From CAYHIN01 sp964356705 (lineage in GTDB: Bacteria; Patescibacteriota; Microgenomatia; CAZETR01; Amesbacteraceae), in NCBI GenBank assembly GCA_964356705.1, contig CAYHIN010000017.1, forward strand, positions 1 to 13,636: a stretch of 13,636 bases of DNA, given 5' to 3'. The notes beneath the pieces were generated by a model, which saw only the letters and a list, made by a program, of their open reading frames with translations, had not been told where the DNA came from and searched no databases. The position numbers and the translations under genes were made by a program. Position 1 is the first letter of the stretch, and each line of letters opens with the position of its first letter. Shown piece after piece: positions 1 to 6,607 of this stretch.

Positions 1-247
1 TTACCCCACCAACTAGCTGATAGGCCATAGGCTCCTCATTCGGTGACCGGTTAGGGTCTTTTACCTTGCGGTGTTATGCGGTATTAGCCCGGCTTTCGCC
101 AAGTTGTTCCCCGCCAAATGGTAGATTCCTAAGTATTACTCACCCGTCTGCGACTAGTTTTGATCTTGCGACCAAAACCCGTTCCACTTGCATGCTTAAG
201 GCACACCGCCAGCGTTCATCCTGAACCAGGATCAAATTCTCAAAAAA
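1..247 (-). rRNA. rrs: 16S ribosomal RNA, 5' part (continues beyond window start)
   Basis: The minus strand reads the conserved 5' domain of bacterial 16S rRNA: AGAATTTGATCCTGG at 226-240, then GATGAACGCTGGCGG, the ACGGGTGAGTAA segment and CTAATACCGCATAAC, ending in CTATCAGCTAGTTGGTGGGG at the window edge. The helix after GCAAGTGGAACGGG has an inverted-repeat stem (TTTTG/CAAAA type), as expected for H6. The exact 5' end is set by comparison with the usual 7-nt lead before AGAGTTTG and may be off by a few bases. The 3' part, any ITS and the 23S would lie outside the window. The divergent bases fit CPR bacteria; lineage within CPR is not resolved here. Confidence 0.97.
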
Positions 248-263
248 AAGACGTTTCCATTCC

Positions 264-284
264 ACTTCTTGAAATACAAGAAGT
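264..284 (-). other. Stem-loop in the 16S rRNA leader
   Basis: ACTTCTTG (264-271) and CAAGAAGT (277-284) form a perfect 8-bp stem with a 5-nt loop, about 17 nt upstream of the mature 16S 5' end on the minus strand. It could act in leader processing or antitermination; the function is inferred from position only. Confidence 0.5.
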
Positions 285-336
285 TATTTTCGTTTAGGCA
301 TAACTTGTCAAAGAGCCAGACACCGAAGTAAACGCC

Positions 337-365
337 ATTATACTACGTCTGCCGTGTTTCGTGAA
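337..365 (-). promoter_or_regulatory. Probable promoter of the rRNA transcript
   Basis: On the minus strand TATAAT (337-342) lies 17 nt downstream of TTCACG (360-365), a partial match to TTGACA. Transcription would start near 330 and give a leader of roughly 80 nt before 16S. A TTGACA at 308-313 further in has no good -10 at the right distance. Confidence 0.5.
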
Positions 366-386
366 GGTCACAAAGACTATAAGATA

Positions 387-395
387 TGGTACAAT
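387..395 (+). promoter_or_regulatory. Extended -10 box for the small gene at 404
   Basis: TGG followed by TACAAT (390-395) is an extended -10 with no convincing -35. The ATG at 404 is 8 nt past the box, so the predicted transcript would begin at or within 2 nt of the start codon (leaderless). It is divergent from the rRNA promoter, about 25 nt away. Confidence 0.45.
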
Positions 396-403
396 GCTAC
401 GAC

Positions 404-688
404 ATGAATACCAAACACAAAGTAGCTATCACACTGGCACTTGGCCTCGCAGGATTCATGGCTGCACGTACCCGAGAAGCCTTACTCCCACATGAGTGTA
501 GACCTGCAACCATGATTCATCATTTTGATAGTAATCGCGGACCCAAGGGAGATCAACTGGCGGAAAGTTGGAGTGCGCCGTTGGATAACAGAGATCCCAA
601 TCTATCACGTCATCTCACACATGAAAACGATCAAATTACTCCCATCCCACTCCCAGAAGGCTGTGAGTTTTGGCCTTTTCAGAAATAG
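404..688 (+). CDS. Small hypothetical protein with N-terminal hydrophobic segment
   Basis: A 94-aa reading frame starting MNTKHKVAITLALGLAGFM. Residues 2-6 are basic and about 7-20 are hydrophobic, which fits a signal peptide or single anchor. The remainder is polar, rich in Pro, His and Asp, with two Cys and no family I recognise. An in-frame ATG at 386 lies inside the TACAAT promoter box, so the ATG at 404 is preferred; no Shine-Dalgarno is visible. It is the only sizeable frame between the rRNA promoter and the convergent methyltransferase gene, but it overlaps a shorter frame (525-737). It may be a lineage-specific exported peptide or a chance frame; the promoter-to-start fit is the main support. 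Confidence 0.45.
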   Translation: MNTKHKVAITLALGLAGFMAARTREALLPHECRPATMIHHFDSNRGPKGDQLAESWSAPLDNRDPNLSRHLTHENDQITPIPLPEGCEFWPFQK

Positions 689-750
689 TGAATTAATAGA
701 TCCAAGTAGCAAATTCCCGTATTTCGGCCAATGCTAATCCTGTCATAAGT

Positions 751-1311
751 TCAGGTATCTCTCAACACCCCGTACGCCACGATACTAGCTGACACATGCA
801 CATTTAGGCTCTTATTTACCCCATACATGGGGATTTCTACTATCACATCCGCCATGTCCAGCGCTTCTTTGGACACTCCCTCCGTCTCATGACCAACAAC
901 AATAGCCACTGATCTTCCCTCTCCTATTATAGGAGAGGGACTAGAGGGTGAGGTATTGAGAGAAGCCAATTTTATTGCTCTCTCATCCTGCTCCACAGCT
1001 ATTACCCATAATTCATGATTCTTAATTCTTAATTCACTAATTGCACTTTTTGCATCAGCAAAATAACTCCACTTGACCCAGGTTTCTGTCCCCACTGCCG
1101 CTTTATGGATCCGACTTGATGGCGGCGTCTCCGATCTGCCACACAGGATCAGTTCGACAGCTCCAATCGCATCAGCGAGCCGAAACAACGACCCGATATT
1201 ATACGTGTCCAGCACGTTATCCAAAATCAGATATATGGGTTTTTTGACCAAAGCCGCCAGCTGTTCCTCAGTAGGCTTAGTAATTCGTAGCTCCTTCGCC
1301 CCCAATTTCAT
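751..1311 (-). CDS. SPOUT/TrmH-family RNA 2'-O-methyltransferase carrying repeat-derived inserts
   Basis: 186 aa with all three SpoU/TrmH motifs: motif 1 NIGSLFRLADA (38-48, N38 and R44), motif 2 IVVGHETEGVS (137-147, G140 and E142), motif 3 IPMYGVNKSLNVHVSASI (160-177), which forms the SAM-binding trefoil knot. It has no N-terminal substrate-binding domain, so it is the minimal catalytic form; the RNA target (tRNA or rRNA) cannot be told, though it lies next to 16S. Homologs pass from motif 1 to motif 2 without the two unusual segments here: ELRIKNHEL (93-101), matching a dispersed nucleotide repeat, and TSPSSPSPIIGEGR (120-133), encoded over a perfect palindrome. Both lie outside the motifs and preserve frame. 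The ATG at 1311 follows a TATAAT box by 6 nt, supporting this start. Confidence 0.92.
   Translation of the reverse strand: MKLGAKELRITKPTEEQLAALVKKPIYLILDNVLDTYNIGSLFRLADAIGAVELILCGRSETPPSSRIHKAAVGTETWVKWSYFADAKSAISELRIKNHELWVIAVEQDERAIKLASLNTSPSSPSPIIGEGRSVAIVVGHETEGVSKEALDMADVIVEIPMYGVNKSLNVHVSASIVAYGVLRDT
916..940. repeat. Perfect palindromic repeat inside the TrmH-family gene
   Basis: Twelve-base arms (916-927 and 929-940) are exact reverse complements around a single central T. On the coding strand the repeat and its flank encode SPSPIIGEGR within residues 120-133. Similar CCCTCTCC...GGAGAGGG palindromes are common intergenic REP-like elements in environmental bacteria (recollection, not searched here); this copy lies in a coding sequence without breaking the frame. 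Confidence 0.8.
1008..1035 (-). repeat. Dispersed AATTMATGATT-type repeat, copy 1 (in TrmH-family gene)
   Basis: On the coding strand the segment is built from GAATTAAGAATTAAG and AATCATGAATTATGG, encoding ELRIKNHELW. It resembles the segments in pth (12307-12335) and the ligase (13278-13308): all are runs of AGAATTA(T/A)G / GAAT(C/T) words. This copy is the most divergent and lacks the second RIM. Confidence 0.6.
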
Positions 1312-1317
1312 TTCTAT

Positions 1318-1323
1318 ATTATA
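1318..1323 (-). promoter_or_regulatory. -10 box of the TrmH-family gene
   Basis: TATAAT on the minus strand ends 6 nt before the ATG at 1311, predicting a leaderless mRNA. The position of the -35 falls within the 9-nt repeat array (1325-1360), with no recognisable TTGACA. Confidence 0.5.
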
Positions 1324-1324
1324 A

Positions 1325-1360
1325 GTCCTATTGGTCCTATGTGCCTTATCCGTCCTATTT
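1325..1360 (+). repeat. Four-unit 9-nt tandem repeat, intergenic copy A
   Basis: Four contiguous 9-mers: GTCCTATTG, GTCCTATGT, GCCTTATCC, GTCCTATTT. The array lies between divergent promoters: the TrmH-family -10 abuts its left end and the -10 of the gene at 1413 lies 20 nt to the right. About 31 of 36 positions match copy B (8890-8925). Confidence 0.85.
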
Positions 1361-1386
1361 ATTTATTCATCAACCCATAGTATAAT
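1358..1386 (+). promoter_or_regulatory. Promoter of the small membrane protein gene
   Basis: TATAAT at 1381-1386 is a consensus -10, 17 nt after a weak TTTATT (1358-1363). The start codon at 1413 is 26 nt downstream, leaving a leader of about 20 nt without an evident Shine-Dalgarno. Confidence 0.5.
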
Positions 1387-1412
1387 TAGGGCCAATTTAT
1401 TTTTTTCGAGCT

Positions 1413-1661
1413 ATGGATGAAAGATTCAAAAAATTGATCGTAGAAACAACCATTATGTTTGGTCTTGTCACCATAGAGGGAGGAATTCTTATGGCCGCTG
1501 CCACAGCCCACACTTTAGCCCAAGTGTATGGTGTGCCCGTCCCCGAGCTCCCCAGTTTGCAAGAAGGCCTAGTTCCAGCAGCAACCATCGGCCTGCTTGT
1601 TCACTTGGTGATAAACACGCCAATAGCACAAGCTGCAGCAAGACACCTTCTCAGACCTTAA
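1413..1661 (+). CDS. Small two-helix membrane protein, unknown function
   Basis: 82 aa with two hydrophobic stretches, roughly 9-35 and 52-74, separated by a Pro-rich loop (VPVPELPSLQ). The first helix contains an acidic residue pair region (VTIEGG), unusual for a plain anchor. It ends in a basic tail (ARHLLRP). I recognise no family. A consensus -10 at 1381 and a clean ATG support it being real. It is convergent with the DsbA-like gene, with 5 nt between stop codons, so antisense read-through between the two is possible. Confidence 0.6.
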   Translation: MDERFKKLIVETTIMFGLVTIEGGILMAAATAHTLAQVYGVPVPELPSLQEGLVPAATIGLLVHLVINTPIAQAAARHLLRP

Positions 1662-1666
1662 ATCCC

Positions 1667-2497
1667 CTAACTCTGTGGCAACCCACTCCACTCCGCTTGT
1701 TTATCAAACAGTAGGTCATGTGCTTCCCAGTACTTACCCTGATCTCCAGCACACAGCGCAAATTCAGAGGCTGCCATCGCATTAGGATGGATTTGAGTTA
1801 GAGGATATTCTTTGTAGGCAAATCTTATCTTGCCTTCATAATCCTTCAGAAGCTGCTCGACTGTAGGTTCAGCCCGAGAGCAGTAAGGGCACTGAAAGTC
1901 AGAGTACTCTACGATTACGACCTTAGCATCAGCCGAGCCCTTGGTCTGGGCATTACCCACTGCTACCTGGACTGGTTCGGCTTTGAAGTATCCGCCTTCG
2001 GCCGCTTGCGCCAGTTCAGCCGAATATTTCTTCGCATCATTACTTCCAGTGCCTGCGAGTTCTTTGTCGATGATTTCCTTAAACAGATTTACTGGGAATG
2101 CTCCGCCAAGGAATTTTCCATTTACGAAAAATCCTGGTGTACCCGTCACTCCATACCCAGTTCCCTCTTCCAGATCTTTATTTATCTGCTCTTTTTTGGA
2201 TCCACCGGAAACACATGCCGTGACTTTCTTTACGTCTACTTTTATTTCTTTTGCATAGTCCTCAAAAGCCTTTGTCAGGTTCTTATATTTACTATTAGTA
2301 GCAGCCGTTCCCCCAGTTGCAGTTCCCGAGCTCATCTTAGTCCACATGACTCCCATCGCAAACGCCATTCCGACGACCAGTACTGCGAGTATTGGCGCTG
2401 CTTTCTCCAGCGCACTCTTTTGCGGGGCGGCATACATCACCGGCTGTGGGGCCACATATTCTTGCTCAACTTTTTTTGTCGTTCTTCTCGTCGCCAT
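1667..2497 (-). CDS. DsbA-like thiol-disulfide oxidoreductase with circularly permuted domain order
   Basis: 276 aa: a basic, Pro/Gln-rich cytoplasmic tail (1-33), one membrane helix (about 34-52), a Gly/Thr/Ala linker, then an extracytoplasmic DsbA domain (Thioredoxin_4 type) in swapped order. Residues 70-147 match the usual C-terminal half: YKNLTKAFEDYAKEI, helix with C95, GVTGTPGFFVNGKF with the cis-Pro P121, FKEIIDKEL. Residues 187-273 match the usual N-terminal half: AKVVIVEYSDFQCPYC with the active-site pair C203/C206, the helical insertion LCAGDQGKYWEAHDLLF with C249, ending at AEWSGL where a normal protein would continue into the first half. A 40-residue linker (148-187) joins the old C- and N-termini. 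All catalytic elements remain, so an oxidase/isomerase outside the membrane is likely. It lies 29 nt after trxB on the same strand. An assembly error is the alternative, but every junction is in frame. Confidence 0.88.
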   Translation of the reverse strand: MATRRTTKKVEQEYVAPQPVMYAAPQKSALEKAAPILAVLVVGMAFAMGVMWTKMSSGTATGGTAATNSKYKNLTKAFEDYAKEIKVDVKKVTACVSGGSKKEQINKDLEEGTGYGVTGTPGFFVNGKFLGGAFPVNLFKEIIDKELAGTGSNDAKKYSAELAQAAEGGYFKAEPVQVAVGNAQTKGSADAKVVIVEYSDFQCPYCSRAEPTVEQLLKDYEGKIRFAYKEYPLTQIHPNAMAASEFALCAGDQGKYWEAHDLLFDKQAEWSGLPQS

Positions 2498-2526
2498 ACA
2501 GTGCTAATTACAATATCATGAGCTCA

Positions 2527-3420
2527 CTACTCTTGCAACCACCTCTCACACTCCAAAGCCGCTTCACATCCATATCCAGAAGCAGTGATTGCCTGTCGGT
2601 AATGAAAATCGTGTACATCTCCTGCTACAAACACCCCTTCTACAGAGGTCATCGAATGATACGGGTGTCTTACCATGTCCCCGTTATCATCTTGTTTAGT
2701 AAACATTCCATGTCTGTGGCTTTTTATATACCCCTTTTCATCCAGTTCCAATTGTCCCTCAAATATTTTTGACAGCGGCGAGTGCCCTATAGCCACAAAC
2801 ACTCCTTCGCAATCAATTACTTTGTTTTGATTCTTTATTTTTACTCCCGTTACTCTTTGATCACCCAAGATTTCTTCGATCTCAGTGTTGTACATCACTT
2901 TTATCTTAGGATTTGTGAGCACTCGGTCTTGCATCACCTTACTTGCTCGAAAAGAGTCTCTTCTGTGCACCATTATCACCTCAGAAGCAAACTTGGTTAG
3001 AACCAGAGCCTCTTCCATCGCCGCATCCCCTCCTCCTACTACCACTACTTTTTTGTCTCTAAAAAATGGCGCATCACACGGAGCACACGAGCTCACACCT
3101 CGCCCGATCAGCTTATATTCATTAGGCACCCCTAGCCATATAGACTCCGCTCCAGTGGCTATTATCACACTCTTTCCGTTATACGACCTATCTGTCCTAA
3201 CTGACTTATATGTCTTATTCGAGTAGTCCACTCCCGTCACATCTTCTTCTATCACTTTTACCCCAAATCTTTCCGCTTGAGCTCTCATCTTACCCATCAG
3301 CTCCGGCCCCTCGACGCCTTCCGGAAATCCGGGAAAGTTCTCGACTGTGGTCGTCAGCATCAGCTGCCCTCCCCATCTACCTCCAGCCAGTAGTAGCGTC
3401 TTCAGATTTGCCCTCGAGGC
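2527..3420 (-). CDS. trxB: Thioredoxin reductase, 5' end lost in scaffold gap
   Basis: 297 residues remain of an FAD/NADPH thioredoxin reductase that reduces thioredoxin in the cytoplasm. Visible: ASRANLKTLLL from the end of the FAD-binding motif, GGQLMLTTTVENFPGFPEGVEGPELM, VIIATGAES, the redox centre SSCAPCDAPFF (CAPC instead of the common CATC), the NADPH motif VVGGGDAAMEEAL, HRRDSFRAS, and the closing FAD motif GVFVAGDVHDFHYRQAIT. About 20 N-terminal residues with GxGxxG are hidden by the 100-N gap. Two oddities: a 9-nt x 4 repeat encodes NKT-YKS-VRT-DRS, and the loop before the GVFVAGD motif (HRHGMFTKQDDNGDMVRHPYH) is longer than in E. coli TrxB. The gene precedes the permuted DsbA-like gene by 29 nt, so co-transcription is plausible. 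Confidence 0.95.
   Translation of the reverse strand, partial: ASRANLKTLLLAGGRWGGQLMLTTTVENFPGFPEGVEGPELMGKMRAQAERFGVKVIEEDVTGVDYSNKTYKSVRTDRSYNGKSVIIATGAESIWLGVPNEYKLIGRGVSSCAPCDAPFFRDKKVVVVGGGDAAMEEALVLTKFASEVIMVHRRDSFRASKVMQDRVLTNPKIKVMYNTEIEEILGDQRVTGVKIKNQNKVIDCEGVFVAIGHSPLSKIFEGQLELDEKGYIKSHRHGMFTKQDDNGDMVRHPYHSMTSVEGVFVAGDVHDFHYRQAITASGYGCEAALECERWLQE
3185..3220 (-). repeat. Four-unit 9-nt tandem repeat, copy C, inside trxB
   Basis: Plus-strand units GACCTATCT, GTCCTAACT, GACTTATAT, GTCTTATTC have the same period and core as the intergenic arrays. On the coding strand each unit is three codons, giving the tripeptides NKT, YKS, VRT, DRS in the variable loop before VIIATGA. Compared with E. 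coli TrxB the loop length appears unchanged, so the repeat replaced rather than lengthened it, or arose there. Confidence 0.75.
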
Positions 3421-3520
3421 NNNNNNNNNNNNNNNNNNNNNNNNNNNNNNNNNNNNNNNNNNNNNNNNNNNNNNNNNNNNNNNNNNNNNNNNNNNNNNNN
3501 NNNNNNNNNNNNNNNNNNNN
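3421..3520. other. Scaffold gap (100 N) of unknown real length
   Basis: Exactly 100 N separates the trxB 5' end from the interrupted VWA gene. The two happen to be in the same frame across the Ns, producing a false 600-residue fusion; they are two genes. The gap must hide about 20 codons of trxB, the VWA gene's 3' end and any intergenic or further genes. Confidence 0.98.
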
Positions 3521-4329
3521 GTCACACGATTGATATTAGTACCGGTCCCGTATCCAACTACATATTGATCAATTCCCACGTTCTTACCCAGCTTGGACTC
3601 AGCCACGGCCTTCAAATTAGCGGGGTTAGACGGGCTTTCATCTAGGTATGGTGGGTTTCCGTTCTCCAAATATCCAGTTCCATCCCATACTCGGTTAGAC
3701 AAACCGTCCGCAACCAACACATTAGCCTTTACCAAAGATTGCCTCGTAAATCCTGAAAATAGCTGTTTTCTTCCGATTCTCAGTCCACATTCTGTACACG
3801 TTCCGTTGCCTGATGCATTGTACGATACAGAATTCACAGCCCCCACCAGCGAATCATAACCCGTAGCACTTGCGATATCGAGCAAGCGTGGAGTGTGCAA
3901 ATTAGAACGATATGCGTTACCCAACTTCAGAGTTTCTCCATCTGCAATGTTACCCTGAGCTCCATACGAAGTCACACCTACCCACACACTTAGATTTTTA
4001 TTGGTCGACGCTCTCTCCCGAGCCGATTTCAAAAAAGCCAACATAGCCTTCTTCTCCCACTTTAGCTTGGTTTCACCGTTGTAAAGAGTGTTCATGGAGG
4101 ACGATCTGTCCAGGATTAAATTAACATCGATAGATCCCAAACAAGGAGTAATAGAAGGACGTGCAATCACATAATTTGCCTCACAAGTATTCAAAGCAGC
4201 ATCAGTAGAAACTGGATTCAAACTAGAAGTTCTACTCAAAAGAACTGCCGATCCGACTGCGAGTACGCCGAGGCTCATCACTCCCACAACGGCCGCGTTT
4301 CTTTTTAATGTATTCAAAAAGTCTTTCAT
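3521..4329 (-). CDS. Membrane-anchored VWA-domain surface protein, 3' end lost in gap
   Basis: 269 residues remain. A short basic N-terminus and hydrophobic segment (about 11-31) form a signal or anchor. The VWA fold starts at SIDVNLILDRSSSM (66-79), with an intact MIDAS DxSxS (D74, S76, S78) for divalent metal and ligand binding. Later segments LSVWVGVTSYGA, DIASATGYDSLVGAV and VLVADGLSN supply the remaining core strands and likely MIDAS residues. Cys pairs (C49/C63 and the CTEC region) suggest disulfides outside the cell, where the nearby DsbA-like protein could act. It follows the Cys-rich secreted protein by 11 nt in the same operon. It probably takes part in adhesion or surface assembly; the partner cannot be inferred. 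Confidence 0.88.
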
Positions 4330-4340
4330 AGGCTAGCAAA

Positions 4341-5849
4341 TTATCTTGTATGACAAGGACCAAATTCAACATCAGTCAGCTTAACGTTATACTTACCATA
4401 ACTATTTTGCAACACAGAAAAACTGGAATCATATACGTTATCGCCTGCACCAGAACAATACGCAAACGCCTGTCGGGTAAATACAGTCTGGTTGGCAATC
4501 TTTACATGAAAGTACATATTTCTTACTGGGGTAGAGGAAGTTACATAAGTCTTATACTCGATCTGATCATTCAACAAAATCTTACCAGTCAGGGGCTCGA
4601 CCAGCTTCACACCATTTTTCCAAACGGTCATATTTTGGCAAGAATACACAGGACCGCCAGTAGGATCCGGTATCGGCGTTGGAGATGTGCAACTTGGCAC
4701 ATCCACAGTTATCTGGGTAGACACTGTGCCTGCGTCATTACACTGATTCAGAGCATGTAGCCACACTTTATAGTAGTGGCCTGGTATCAGACCCTCTGTG
4801 AGACGATATACGATCTCCGACGAGCCCGAACTCTGTGGGATGCCATCTATACAATAGTCATTTCCCACTCTTCTGGCGTCACACGCACCATTCTTATCAG
4901 AATCTCCTCTCCAGTCATCCGCTGTGTCGTCAATTCTCAACGCATACGTCAATGCAGATGGAACCATGGTCCACCTAAAGGTACTGGTATCATTAATAGA
5001 CTCACAGGATCTCTCATCCACAGACAAAGTAGAAGGAGACACATTCTTACAAAAATGCCAATATATATCAGCATAGGGGTTTTCCTGAGTTGATGACTGC
5101 ATCGCTTGTTGTTCGCTCCTGCCAAATCTCACCAGTGATGACCTGTTGGGAACCTTGGTTCCATTCGCCACATTGTGGGCCGCACACGCACCGTCCGATT
5201 TGTTGTAACACATCGTATAACCGACCGAGTATCCCGAAGGCACTCTCACCCGAGCCGTAAACAGATAATTTTCTATACTCTGGGGAAAATACCAGTCAGC
5301 CGGCGAATAAACCGAAGAAAATCTATACGAGTCACTTGACTGACCGGGTCTCACTTCAAGATCGGTCACATCATACGGTATTACAAAATCAGAGCCGTAT
5401 CTATATTGATCGAGAAACACCTGAACAGAATTCGCCCCCCCAAAGTAATCCTCATTTATTACAGTATTCCCCGGCATCAACCTATACTTGCCACGCACAT
5501 AACCCTGCAAGACTCCAGGATCGGGTGTTATCACGGGAGTCACAGTCGGCCCAGGATCTCCTCCTCCACAAGCTGCTGGATCGTCATAACAAGCATTTCC
5601 ATGTCCATCTCCATTTTGGTCACATCCCAAATTTCCAATAGTATTCAATCCCTCAGGGCAATCAGTGTCGTTATCTTGATCTCTACAGCTTGGATTTCCA
5701 CTGGGATCAACGTCTACTCCACACACCGGAAACTCCCAAGCACACTTACAGATAAAGGCATTGGCTCGACTCACTCCCACAAAACCAAAAACTACAAACA
5801 GCGTCAACACCAACCCCAAAATCTTTTTCACAAGTACCATATTAGCCAT
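4341..5849 (-). CDS. Secreted Cys-rich multidomain surface protein
   Basis: About 502 aa. MVLVKKILGLVLTLFVVFGFVGVSRANA is a signal peptide with an Ala-x-Ala-like cleavage site, followed by FICKCAWEF. Next come Asp-rich, Cys-paired segments (DQDNDTDC, DQNGDGHGNAC) resembling thrombospondin type 3 calcium-binding repeats, a Pro/Thr stalk (PGPTVTPVITPDPG), a beta-rich domain (about 115-270), a fibronectin III-like domain (FRWTMVPSALTYALRI to YYKVWLHALNQC), a second Pro-rich linker and a C-terminal domain starting YSCQNMTVWKNGVKL. The many Cys imply oxidative folding. A TTG in frame at 5855 and an ATG at 5840 are alternative starts; ATG 5849 is chosen. It is the middle gene of a membrane protein/secreted protein/VWA operon. 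The ligand is unknown. Confidence 0.82.
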   Translation of the reverse strand: MANMVLVKKILGLVLTLFVVFGFVGVSRANAFICKCAWEFPVCGVDVDPSGNPSCRDQDNDTDCPEGLNTIGNLGCDQNGDGHGNACYDDPAACGGGDPGPTVTPVITPDPGVLQGYVRGKYRLMPGNTVINEDYFGGANSVQVFLDQYRYGSDFVIPYDVTDLEVRPGQSSDSYRFSSVYSPADWYFPQSIENYLFTARVRVPSGYSVGYTMCYNKSDGACAAHNVANGTKVPNRSSLVRFGRSEQQAMQSSTQENPYADIYWHFCKNVSPSTLSVDERSCESINDTSTFRWTMVPSALTYALRIDDTADDWRGDSDKNGACDARRVGNDYCIDGIPQSSGSSEIVYRLTEGLIPGHYYKVWLHALNQCNDAGTVSTQITVDVPSCTSPTPIPDPTGGPVYSCQNMTVWKNGVKLVEPLTGKILLNDQIEYKTYVTSSTPVRNMYFHVKIANQTVFTRQAFAYCSGAGDNVYDSSFSVLQNSYGKYNVKLTDVEFGPCHTR

Positions 5850-5864
5850 TAGCAAAATTGCTTG

Positions 5865-6410
5865 TCAATACCCAGTTAGTAACCAGCCTTGAATAAGAAG
5901 AACTATTGCCAGTCCAAACACAAAAGATCTTTGCTCTTTTTCGGAAAAACTTCTGGCAAATACTGCAAACCAAGAAGTCAGATCAGTTGCCCGGACCATT
6001 TCCCAAAAAGCCCTTACTCCCATCCCCCACACCAATCCCGAGGCCAGCACACTAGGACTCGAGGATGTCACCCATAGTCCCAAGATTCCGATCAGAGTCA
6101 CGACCAAGACATTTCTAAACGGAGCGTATTTAGTAATCGGCCAGTTAGTCTTGACCCAGGGATTGCTTTCCAGATTCCACATCCACCAGCCCACTCCAAA
6201 GCCCAGAAGGATCCACAAATTCTGCAAAGCTGTCACAATCGTGAACCCTCCCCACCCAGATCGCAAAAATACTATTAATAATCGAACCAAGAGCACGACC
6301 GCAATCGGCGCCGTGGCAAACAAATTAATTTTTCTCTTCACTCCCCCCAGTATGACCACTCGCCAATTATTTGTCAAAATCCGATCCAGGTGTTGCACAG
6401 CTCGCGACAT
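5865..6410 (-). CDS. Integral membrane protein, unknown function, first visible gene of surface operon
   Basis: 181 aa starting MSRAVQHLDRIL, with about four to five hydrophobic segments: near residues 30-50 (LFATAPIAVVLLVRLLIVFL), 60-80 (LWILLGFGVGWWMW), 100-118 (VLVVTLIGILGLWV), 122-140 and a C-terminal helix (FVFGLAIVLLIQGWLL). The loop NPWVKTNWPITKYAPFRNV between helices resembles those of uncharacterised CPR membrane proteins; I recognise no catalytic motif. An in-frame TTG two codons upstream is a less likely start. The secreted protein gene starts about 15 nt after its stop, so it is probably co-transcribed with it and the VWA gene; upstream is a gap, so the operon may begin earlier. 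Confidence 0.72.
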   Translation of the reverse strand: MSRAVQHLDRILTNNWRVVILGGVKRKINLFATAPIAVVLLVRLLIVFLRSGWGGFTIVTALQNLWILLGFGVGWWMWNLESNPWVKTNWPITKYAPFRNVLVVTLIGILGLWVTSSSPSVLASGLVWGMGVRAFWEMVRATDLTSWFAVFARSFSEKEQRSFVFGLAIVLLIQGWLLTGY

Positions 6411-6442
6411 ACTCAAGCTCTAACTTTTTTCCATCATTTCCA

Positions 6443-6542
6443 NNNNNNNNNNNNNNNNNNNNNNNNNNNNNNNNNNNNNNNNNNNNNNNNNNNNNNNNNN
6501 NNNNNNNNNNNNNNNNNNNNNNNNNNNNNNNNNNNNNNNNNN
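6443..6542. other. Scaffold gap (100 N) of unknown real length
   Basis: Exactly 100 N lies upstream of the minus-strand surface operon and downstream of nothing visible on the plus strand. The operon promoter, and possibly further genes, are missing. Confidence 0.98.
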
Positions 6543-6607
6543 GTGCATTCTAGTCACTCGGAATATTTTCCACTTGACTCCCATCAGACCCCAACATGAC
6601 CATATCT

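Noticed and set aside
525..737. 70-codon plus-strand frame overlapping the small gene at 404
   Set aside because: Lacks a promoter and a plausible start, and overlaps the better supported frame; either could still be chance.
1325..1360. CRISPR array
   Set aside because: Units are 9 nt and contiguous without spacers, so the repeats are simple tandem units; no other array or cas gene is seen.
2006..2521. 171-codon plus-strand frame opposite the DsbA-like gene
   Set aside because: Antisense to a clearly coding sequence, low-complexity Ser/Phe/Cys-rich translation, no promoter or family resemblance.
2527..4329. A single 600-residue VWA-thioredoxin reductase fusion
   Set aside because: The frame is continuous only because exactly 100 N separate two genes that happen to be in phase; each side is a normal separate family, and the TrxB start with its GxGxxG motif is missing.
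4341..5849. Dockerin/cellulosome protein based on the Asp-rich DxDxD segments
   Set aside because: The segments are Cys-paired and resemble thrombospondin type 3 repeats; the paired F-hand helices of a dockerin are absent.
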